Shown here: positions 1 to 5,235 of the stretch, one piece after another | Numbering within the stretch: position 1 is the first letter of the stretch | How the letters are laid out: each line of letters begins with the position of its first letter | From: Microbacteriaceae bacterium | Lineage (GTDB): Bacteria; Actinomycetota; Actinomycetes; Actinomycetales; Microbacteriaceae | Length of the DNA stretch: 8,813 bases | Assembly: GCA_025463615.1 (NCBI GenBank) | Contig: JAODAU010000003.1 | Coordinates: 1 to 8,813, forward strand | Reading direction: 5' to 3' | Program-made: the position numbers and the translations under genes | The notes under the pieces: model-generated | What the model saw: only the letters and a program-made list of their open reading frames with translations | The model's database searches: none | What the model was told of the DNA's origin: nothing

Positions 1-501
1 CTCGCCAAGCTGCTCAAGTCGCAGCGCACCTGGGTGGGGCCGTCGGCCAAGGAGCGCCTCGGCATCCTGCGTCGCGCCAAGTCGGTGGCGATCGTGGGCG
101 CCTCGCCGAACCCGGCCCGCTCGAGCTACTTCGTCGGCACGTACCTGCTCTCGTCGAGCGACTACCGCGTCTACTTCGTCAACCCGAACGCCGACACGAT
201 CCTCGGCCAGCCGGTCTACAAGTCGCTCGCCGACCTGCCCGAGGTGCCCGACATCGTGGATGTCTTCCGCAAGTCGAGCGACATCCCCTCGGTCATCGAC
301 GAGGTGCTCGCCGTCGGCGCGAAGACGGTCTGGATGCAGCTCGGCATCTGGAACGAGGATGCCGCCCGCTACGGCCAGGAGCACGGCCTCACCGTGGTCA
401 TGGACCGCTGCATCAAGATCGAGCACGCCCGCTTCCACGGCGGCCTGCACCTCCTGGGCTTCGACACCGGGGTGATCACGGCCCGCAAGACGGTCCGCTA
501 G
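1..501 (+). CDS. CoA-binding domain protein, YccU-like (5' end outside window)
   Basis: This is a small Rossmann-fold CoA-binding protein of the YccU/CoA_binding_2 family. The family probably binds CoA or a nucleotide, and its cellular role is not established. The frame is open from base 1 (it begins LAKLLKSQRTW), and an internal GTG at 34 lies inside conserved-looking sequence, so I treat the gene as starting upstream of the window. Visible landmarks are the glycine-rich first strand and loop (VAIVGASPNPARSS), the VNPNADTILG segment, the VDVFRKS helix and the C-terminal family signature MDRCIKIEHAR, followed by about 25 more residues. Family members are usually about 130-190 aa, so little of the protein is likely to be missing. 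There is no signal peptide or membrane segment, so it should be cytoplasmic. Family assignment is confident. No link to the sugar locus to its right is evident. Confidence 0.88.
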   Translation, partial: LAKLLKSQRTWVGPSAKERLGILRRAKSVAIVGASPNPARSSYFVGTYLLSSSDYRVYFVNPNADTILGQPVYKSLADLPEVPDIVDVFRKSSDIPSVIDEVLAVGAKTVWMQLGIWNEDAARYGQEHGLTVVMDRCIKIEHARFHGGLHLLGFDTGVITARKTVR

Positions 502-536
502 CAGCTCTCTCCAAGCGTCGTCGGTACGCTGGGCGG

Positions 537-923
537 ATGACCAGCAACCGGCGAGCCGCGCTCATCATCGTGTCCGGTGCGGGCGTGATCGGGCAGCTGC
601 TCGTGCTGCCCGCACTCGTGGTCACGTGGCTGGGCGTGTACCTCGTCTTCTTCGGCGAGCAGCCGAAGGTGACCGCGGCGGCGACGCTGCACTGGGCCCT
701 GATCTCCGGCATCGCCGTCGTGGTCTCGGCCGGCCTGATCGTCGTGGCCGCGCTCGCGCGCGTGCGAGGGCTGGTGATCACGCACAGCGCGCTGCTGCTC
801 GTGATCGTCGGCTTTGCGCTCTTCTTCGCGGTGCCCAGGATCGACCTCCACGACCTGCAGCCCAGCCAACCGCTCCCGTCGAACTACCACCCCTGCTACA
901 GCGGCAGCAACGAGTGCAACTAG
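537..923 (+). CDS. Small membrane protein with three predicted helices and a Cys-containing outer tail
   Basis: This is a hypothetical integral membrane protein of 128 aa that I do not recognise as a named family. Hydrophobic segments lie at about residues 8-38, 53-73 and 78-99. Basic residues occur at the N-terminus (SNRR) and in the loop between helices 2 and 3 (ARVR). By the positive-inside rule this puts the N-terminus inside and the C-terminus outside. The exposed tail of about 30 residues is proline-rich and ends with two cysteines six residues apart (PCYSGSNEC), which could form a disulfide or a small ligand site. The ATG at 537 follows a weak G-rich stretch (GGGCGG) with poor Shine-Dalgarno spacing. 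The stop overlaps the stop of the convergent beta-glucosidase gene. Codon use looks like that of its neighbours. The gene is probably real, but its function is unknown. Confidence 0.72.
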   Translation: MTSNRRAALIIVSGAGVIGQLLVLPALVVTWLGVYLVFFGEQPKVTAAATLHWALISGIAVVVSAGLIVVAALARVRGLVITHSALLLVIVGFALFFAVPRIDLHDLQPSQPLPSNYHPCYSGSNECN

Positions 924-3148
924 CCGTTCGCGAGGGCGATCAGCTGGTCGACCTGCTCGTCGTCGATCGGCATGCCGGGGAAATTCGCCAGCCGGCCGAT
1001 CGGGAACGACGCCATCATCTTGAACATCGACGGGTCGTTCACCAAGCCCGCCGTCGGCGAGTTCGTCATCGCCTGCAGCACGATCGGGCCCGCGACCGGG
1101 TTCGCCATGACCTCGCCGATGGTCGACTCGCGCGTGAGCGGCACCGCGACCGCGTCGCCGTCGATCGCGACGGTGACGGTCTGCCGGATGTCGCGGCTCG
1201 ACGCCCCGAGCTCGAACACGTAGTCGCCACCCTCGACGACCCAGCCGCCGGTGCGCGTCTCCCAGTAGGCGAGGTCCGAGCGATCGACGACGATCTCGAC
1301 CTCCCGGCTCTCCCCCGGCTCGAGGAACACCTTCGCGAAGCCGGCGAGCGCGCGGGGGGCGCGGGAGAGGGCACTCCCGGGCACCGACACGTAGGCCTGT
1401 ACTACCTCCGCCCCGGCGCGGTGGCCCGAGTTGGTGACGGTGAGGCGCAGGGACACGGCGTCGGGGGTGGCGTGCGCCGCGGCATCCGCGTAGTCGAAGG
1501 TCGTGTACGACAGGCCGTGGCCGAAGGGGAACGAGACCGCGATGTCGCGGGCGTCGTACCAGCGGTAGCCCACGAAGATGCCCTCGCCGTAGCGCGCGTG
1601 GCCGTGCTCGCCGCCGAAGTCGAGGAAGGCGGGGCTGTCCTCGAGACGTAGCGGGATGGTCTCGGTGAGGCGGCCGGACGGGTTGACGACGCCGTACAGC
1701 ATCTCGGCGACGGCGCTGCCGCCGGCCTGGCCGAGCAGCCAGCCCTCGACGATCGCGGGCACGCGGTCCGCGAAGCCGGAGAGGCGCACGACGCCGCCAT
1801 TCGAGAGCACGACGACGGTGCGCGGGTTGACCGCGAGCACCGCGTCGAGCAGCTCGAGCTGCGTCGCGGGCAGCTCGATGTCATCGCGGTCGAAGCCCTC
1901 GGACTCCTGCGCGGCCGGCACGCCGAGGAACAGCACGACGGTGTCGGCGCCGGATGCCGCGGCGACCGCCTCCGCGACGAGCTCGGGTGACCCCGAGCCG
2001 TCCGCGTTGTAGCCCGCCGCGAACGGCACGGTCGAGCCCGTGACCTCCGCGATGCCGTCGAGCGCGTTGTCGAGCCGGGTGGGGTTGATGAGCGAGCTGC
2101 CGGCGCCCTGGTAGCGCGGGGTGCGCGCGAGCTCGCCGATGACGGCGACCGAGGCATCCTTCGCCAGCGGCAGCACGCCCTCGTTCCTGAGCAGCACGAT
2201 GCCCGCGGATGCCGCCTCCCGCGCCAGCGCGTGGTGCGCGTCCGCGTCGTAGGGCTCGTCGCTCGCGCCCGCGACCGCCTTCTCGACGAGCTCGACGGCG
2301 CGACGCGCGGAGGCGTCGACGAAGGACTCGTCGAGCTCGCCCGCGTTGACCGCGGCGACGACCTCGGCATCCGACCTGCCTCCCGTGGCGGGCATCTGCA
2401 GGTCGAGGCCGGCCTTCAGTGCCGCCACGCGGTCGACGACGGCGCCCCAGTCGCTCACGACCAGGCCCTCGAAGCCCCACTCGTCGCGCAGCACTGTGGT
2501 GAGCAGCCACGGATCCTGCGAGGTGTGCACGCCGTTGAGCCGGTTGTACGAGCACATGACCGTCCAGGGCTGCTCGTGCTGCACCACGCGCTGGAAACCG
2601 CGCAGGTAGATCTCGCGCAGCGGGCGCTCGTCGATGTCGGCCGAGACGCGCATGCGGTCGGTCTCCTGGTTGTTTGCAGCGAAGTGCTTGAGCGAGGCGC
2701 CGATGCCCTGCGACTGCATGCCGCGCACGATCGCCGAGCCGAGGACGCCGGCGACCAGCGGGTCCTCGGAGAGGTACTCGAAGTTGCGTCCGCAGAGCGG
2801 CGAGCGCTTGATGTTGATGCCCGGGCCGAGCAGCACGCCCACGCCCTCGGCGCGCGCCTCCTCGCCGAGCGCGCGGCCGACCCGCTCGAGCAGGCCCTCG
2901 TCGAACGTCGAGCCGAGGGTGACGGCGGGCGGGAAGCAGGTGGCGGGCACGCTGTCGGTGATGCCGAGGTGATCCGAGTCGCCGCGCTGTTTGCGCACGC
3001 CGTGCGGCCCGTCCGTGAGCATGATGGACGGCACCCCCGGCACCGCCTTCGTGGTCCAGAAGTCCTCGCCGCTGGTGAGCGCGGCCTTCTGCTCGAGGGT
3101 GAGGGCCTCGACGGCCTCGGTGACGGTGGCGGGGGTGTCGATAGTCAT
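920..3148 (-). CDS. Beta-glucosidase, glycoside hydrolase family 3, Fn3-containing type
   Basis: This is a retaining exo-acting GH3 beta-glycosidase of 742 aa, of the long bacterial type without a PA14 insert. Domain order is the (beta/alpha)8 barrel (about residues 15-290), the alpha/beta sandwich (about 310-545), a fibronectin-III-like domain (about 565-650) and a C-terminal extension of about 75 residues. Expected active-site features are present: TDGPHG (D46), CGRNFEY (R121), SLKHF (K154, H155), the nucleophile D233 in VSDWG and the likely acid/base E417 in ESEGFDR. The Fn3 border shows the usual PFGHGLSYTTF. There is no signal peptide, which implies cytoplasmic action on an imported glycoside. 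The ATG at 3148 has AGGAAG just upstream. It lies 32 nt downstream of the MFS gene on the same strand, so co-transcription is likely. Sugar specificity (glucose, xylose or other) and aglycone cannot be read from the sequence. Confidence 0.93.
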   Translation of the reverse strand: MTIDTPATVTEAVEALTLEQKAALTSGEDFWTTKAVPGVPSIMLTDGPHGVRKQRGDSDHLGITDSVPATCFPPAVTLGSTFDEGLLERVGRALGEEARAEGVGVLLGPGINIKRSPLCGRNFEYLSEDPLVAGVLGSAIVRGMQSQGIGASLKHFAANNQETDRMRVSADIDERPLREIYLRGFQRVVQHEQPWTVMCSYNRLNGVHTSQDPWLLTTVLRDEWGFEGLVVSDWGAVVDRVAALKAGLDLQMPATGGRSDAEVVAAVNAGELDESFVDASARRAVELVEKAVAGASDEPYDADAHHALAREAASAGIVLLRNEGVLPLAKDASVAVIGELARTPRYQGAGSSLINPTRLDNALDGIAEVTGSTVPFAAGYNADGSGSPELVAEAVAAASGADTVVLFLGVPAAQESEGFDRDDIELPATQLELLDAVLAVNPRTVVVLSNGGVVRLSGFADRVPAIVEGWLLGQAGGSAVAEMLYGVVNPSGRLTETIPLRLEDSPAFLDFGGEHGHARYGEGIFVGYRWYDARDIAVSFPFGHGLSYTTFDYADAAAHATPDAVSLRLTVTNSGHRAGAEVVQAYVSVPGSALSRAPRALAGFAKVFLEPGESREVEIVVDRSDLAYWETRTGGWVVEGGDYVFELGASSRDIRQTVTVAIDGDAVAVPLTRESTIGEVMANPVAGPIVLQAMTNSPTAGLVNDPSMFKMMASFPIGRLANFPGMPIDDEQVDQLIALANG

Positions 3149-3170
3149 GGTCTTCCTAGTCTCTTACCTG

Positions 3171-3178
3171 AACGCGTT
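3171..3178. promoter_or_regulatory. Perfect 8-bp palindrome in the MFS/beta-glucosidase gap
   Basis: AACGCGTT is a perfect palindrome in the 32-nt gap between the transporter and beta-glucosidase genes. A central CG flanked by A and T is typical of LacI-family operators in actinobacteria. It could therefore be a binding site controlling beta-glucosidase separately within the operon. No LacI gene lies in the window, the site is short, and no convincing promoter accompanies it. Chance is a real alternative. Confidence 0.25.
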
Positions 3179-3180
3179 TC

Positions 3181-4458
3181 TTACTTGACGGCTTTGATGA
3201 ACCACACGGCGAACGCACCAAGCAGCGACAGCACGATGCCGATGGGGAACAGCGCAACGTACCCGCCGAAGGTGAGGATGACGAACCCGGCGACGGCCGG
3301 AGCGATCGTCTGCGGGAGGGTGGCGGCGATGTTGACGACCCCGAGGTCCTTCGCGAAGGATTTCACCGAGGGCAGCACCTCGCTCATGAGCGCCTGGTCC
3401 ACGGCCTGGAACGCGCCGAAGCCGAGCCCGGAGATGAATGCGAACGCCAGCCAGCCGGTGAAGGTGGGCGACACGATCGGGATGATCATCGCGAGGGCGA
3501 CGATGATCGACGACACGAACACGAAGATCTTGCGGCGACCGAGCCGGTCGGACAACGGCCCAGAGATCACGATGGCCACGATGATGCCGACCAGGCTCGT
3601 CACGCCGAACAGCGGAACGGATGCGGCCGCCTTCACCGTGCCGAGCCCGATGTAGTCGGCCAGGATGTACAGCTGGTAGCCCGTCACCGCGAAGTATCCC
3701 GTGTAGAGCAGCAGGCGCCCGAGGAACGCCCAGAAGAAGTCGGGGTGCTTGATCGGGCTGACCCAGAACGTGTGCAGGAAGACGCTCAGGGAGAACAGGT
3801 CGCGCTCCGTGTCCTTGCTGGAGTGGTCCGGGTTGAAGATCACGAACAGGCCGATGACGACGAAAGCGAGTCCGGCGAAGAACAGGTATCCGGCGGGGAT
3901 GTCGCCCCGGAACAGCGAGCCGGCGACCTGGCCGCCGAGCGCGCCCACCATCGCGCCCATGCCGGCGAGCGCCGAGAACGTGCCCCGGGCGCTGCGTGGT
4001 ACGCGGTCGGGCAGGATCGCGCTGAGCGGACCCTGCGTGAAGTTGTACGCGATCTGCACGATGACCATGGCGATGCCGATCTGCACGACGCCGTTGCCGA
4101 GCGCCATGCCGATCAGGGCGAGGCCGCCCACGATCGTGCCGCCCACCATCCACTGCGCCCGCCGGCCGAAGCGGGAGCGGGTGCGGTCGGAGACCAGGCC
4201 GGCGACCGGCTGCGCGATCATCGCGGCGAAGGCGCCGACGGTCGAGATCACGAGCAGGTTGACGACCTTGTTCGCGGGGTCGATGGCCGTGAGCTGCAGC
4301 GGGAGCAGCAGTCCGGGCACCGCACCCCAGATGAAGAAGATGCTGATGTTGGCGGGGATGATCCAGCCGAGCAGGCGGCGGATCGTGCCCTTGACGGGCG
4401 GAAGCGGGTCCTCGGCGCCGTCGTTCACGGGCACCTGGGGGTCAGACGTCATTGTCAT
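3181..4458 (-). CDS. MFS transporter, probable glycoside/sugar importer
   Basis: This is a major facilitator superfamily permease of 425 aa with about 12 hydrophobic segments, the usual size for the family. The cytoplasmic motif A between helices 2 and 3 is clear (GLVSDRTRSRFGRR, residues 87-100). Its second-half counterpart is also clear (GPLSDRLGRRK, residues 300-310). The DQALMSEVLP segment (354-363) resembles the conserved stretch in sugar-transporting, SLC45/GPH-like MFS proteins. No solute-binding protein or ABC component is present, so uptake would be driven by an ion gradient. The ATG at 4458 is preceded by GAGAGGA at good spacing, and a second ATG follows two codons later. It is the first gene of a probable operon with the GH3 gene downstream, under the promoter proposed at 4500-4528. 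An import role is inferred from that pairing. Export of an aglycone or toxic product is the alternative. Confidence 0.88.
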   Translation of the reverse strand: MTMTSDPQVPVNDGAEDPLPPVKGTIRRLLGWIIPANISIFFIWGAVPGLLLPLQLTAIDPANKVVNLLVISTVGAFAAMIAQPVAGLVSDRTRSRFGRRAQWMVGGTIVGGLALIGMALGNGVVQIGIAMVIVQIAYNFTQGPLSAILPDRVPRSARGTFSALAGMGAMVGALGGQVAGSLFRGDIPAGYLFFAGLAFVVIGLFVIFNPDHSSKDTERDLFSLSVFLHTFWVSPIKHPDFFWAFLGRLLLYTGYFAVTGYQLYILADYIGLGTVKAAASVPLFGVTSLVGIIVAIVISGPLSDRLGRRKIFVFVSSIIVALAMIIPIVSPTFTGWLAFAFISGLGFGAFQAVDQALMSEVLPSVKSFAKDLGVVNIAATLPQTIAPAVAGFVILTFGGYVALFPIGIVLSLLGAFAVWFIKAVK

Positions 4459-4487
4459 TGAAGGGTTCCTCTCGGGCGCTCCACAGT

Positions 4488-4513
4488 GAGCGTGCGAAAA
4501 CCGTACAACGCTC
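4488..4513. promoter_or_regulatory. Second inverted repeat centred on the MFS -10 region
   Basis: GAGCGT (4488-4493) and ACGCTC (4508-4513) are perfect 6-bp arms. Their centre (4500.5) is exactly the centre of the shared TACGGTTTTC block, read on the - strand. The right arm overlaps the left arm of the neighbouring dyad at 4509-4538. GAGCG half-sites therefore occur three times in alternating orientation within about 50 bp. This may be a second operator, or part of one composite site. Confidence 0.35.
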
Positions 4514-4528
4514 GGTCTTTGAATGCAA
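4500..4528 (-). promoter_or_regulatory. Proposed promoter of the MFS/beta-glucosidase operon
   Basis: Read on the - strand, a -35 element TTGCAT (4528-4523) is followed by exactly 17 bp and a -10 element TACGGT (4505-4500). Transcription would start near 4493, giving a leader of about 35 nt that contains the GAGAGGA ribosome-binding site. The same arrangement, with the identical extended sequence TACGGTTTTC, occurs in front of the second GH3 gene at 5181-5213. That recurrence is the strongest support. Exact start and sigma factor are inferred. Confidence 0.6.
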
Positions 4529-4538
4529 GCGCCGAGCG
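4509..4538. promoter_or_regulatory. Inverted repeat over the MFS -35 region, candidate TetR operator
   Basis: CGCTCGG (4509-4515) and CCGAGCG (4532-4538) form perfect 7-bp arms separated by 16 bp. Around the same centre (4523.5) there is an inner pair TTG/CAA (4519-4521 and 4526-4528). The dyad covers the proposed -35 box, so a bound dimer would block RNA polymerase. This is a typical place and size for a TetR-family operator, and the regulator gene ends only 12 bp away. It could also fold as a weak terminator behind the tetR-type gene, although no T-run follows. Confidence 0.45.
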
Positions 4539-4550
4539 GCTATGGATTCC

Positions 4551-5150
4551 CTATGCGTCGCCGCCGGTCATCAACCGCTTCCAGAGGTACTCGAGGTGCT
4601 CGCCCATGTCGATCGAGGGGTCGAGCATCCACTGGGTCTGCAGGCCGTCCGTCGCGGCCGCCATGAGGGCGGCCGTGCGCTCCGGATCGACGGATGCCGG
4701 CACCTCCCCCGTCTGCTGCAGCGCCCGGATCGCGGTGGCGACCAGTCGCCGGTAGTCGGCGTAGCGCTGCTGGAAGTACTCCCGCGCGGGGTGCCCCTCC
4801 TCCGCCGCCTCGGTCGAGAACTGCGCGTAGAGCTGCACCAGGCCCGGCACGGTCGCGTTGTGGCGCCCGACGCTCACGAGGCCCTCGATGAGCTGGGCCG
4901 GCGCATAGTCGGCCGGGTCGACCGCGAAGTTCTGCTCGTCGGTCGAGTCCCGCTTCTGCAGGATCGCGACGAAGAGCTCCTCCTTCGTGCCGAAGTAGTG
5001 CAGCAGCCCGGTCTGGCTGAGGCCCACGGCCGCGGCCAGGTCGCGGATCGACGTCTTGTGGTAGCCGTTCTTGGCGATCACCTCGAGCGCCGTCGTGAGG
5101 ATCTCCTCGCGCTTGGCGACACCCTTCGCGTATGCACCCCGAGCTGCCAT
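4551..5150 (-). CDS. TetR/AcrR-family transcriptional regulator
   Basis: This is a ligand-responsive DNA-binding protein of 199 aa, the standard TetR-family length. The N-terminal domain (about residues 12-58) has the family pattern: REEILTTALEVIAKNGY, then the helix-turn-helix TSIRDLAAAVGLSQTGLLHYF (about 33-53), then GTKEELF. The remaining helices form the ligand and dimerisation domain, with no close match that would name a ligand. It sits between two divergent transcription units of sugar-hydrolysing genes. It is therefore the obvious candidate to repress both and release them when glycoside or aglycone is present. The ATG at 5150 has no real Shine-Dalgarno sequence, but TAAACT ends 7 nt upstream on the - strand, which fits a leaderless transcript. 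The 92-nt gap to the MFS gene holds a separate promoter, so the regulator is probably transcribed independently, perhaps with readthrough. Confidence 0.92.
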   Translation of the reverse strand: MAARGAYAKGVAKREEILTTALEVIAKNGYHKTSIRDLAAAVGLSQTGLLHYFGTKEELFVAILQKRDSTDEQNFAVDPADYAPAQLIEGLVSVGRHNATVPGLVQLYAQFSTEAAEEGHPAREYFQQRYADYRRLVATAIRALQQTGEVPASVDPERTAALMAAATDGLQTQWMLDPSIDMGEHLEYLWKRLMTGGDA

Positions 5151-5157
5151 GGCTCTG

Positions 5158-5163
5158 AGTTTA
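5158..5163 (-). promoter_or_regulatory. Candidate -10 box for a leaderless TetR-gene transcript
   Basis: On the - strand TAAACT fits the TANNNT pattern and ends 7 nt before the ATG at 5150. Transcription would therefore start at or next to the start codon. No good -35 is visible. Its expected location falls on the -35 box of the divergent GH3 promoter (5181-5186), so the two promoters would overlap back to back. Leaderless genes are common in actinobacteria. Confidence 0.4.
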
Positions 5164-5180
5164 TCCCGCGAATCGTCCGG

Positions 5181-5209
5181 TTGCCCACAAAAACAGAATG
5201 AGATACGGT
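5181..5209 (+). promoter_or_regulatory. Proposed promoter of the GH3/carboxylesterase operon
   Basis: TTGCCC (5181-5186), a 17-bp spacer and TACGGT (5204-5209) form a plausible vegetative-type promoter. Transcription would start near 5216, with a leader of about 20 nt. The block 5181-5213 matches the - strand block at 4528-4496 upstream of the MFS gene in 23 of 33 positions without gaps, including TTGC, CAAA and the whole of TACGGTTTTC. This suggests common regulation of the two operons. Confidence 0.6.
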
Positions 5210-5222
5210 TTTCAAATCTTCA

Positions 5223-5231
5223 GAGAGGAAG
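5223..5231 (+). promoter_or_regulatory. Ribosome-binding site deciding the start of the second GH3 gene
   Basis: GAGAGGAAG is the only strong purine-rich site in the region and lies 4 nt before the ATG at 5236. The reading frame is open further upstream to an ATG at 5071. That stretch, however, runs antisense through the start of the TetR gene and across both promoters, so the 5236 start is preferred. The same AGGAAGACC string precedes the beta-glucosidase ATG at 3148. Confidence 0.8.
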
Positions 5232-5235
5232 ACCC

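Noticed and set aside
514..530. Small hairpin AGCGT/ACGCT before the membrane-protein gene
   Set aside because: Only 5 bp with a 7-nt loop and no T-run, so it is too weak to call a terminator or RNA switch in this GC-rich context.
626..1651. + strand open frame of 341 codons spanning the membrane-protein and beta-glucosidase 3' ends
   Set aside because: It crosses a gene junction in an unrelated frame and has Arg-rich, domain-free composition.
2231..3655. Long + strand open frame of 474 codons
   Set aside because: It runs antisense through the beta-glucosidase start and the MFS gene end, has Arg/Ala/His-rich shadow composition, and shows no recognisable domain.
5071..5235. 55-residue N-terminal extension of the second GH3 protein
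   Set aside because: It would overlap the TetR start and both promoters. The sequence is unlike a GH3 N-terminus, and a strong ribosome-binding site precedes the ATG at 5236.
3181..5235. Possibility of an antibiotic-efflux pair (TetR plus MFS)
   Set aside because: The MFS gene lies directly before a GH3 gene and its motifs resemble sugar permeases, so a catabolic role fits better. Efflux is kept only as an alternative.
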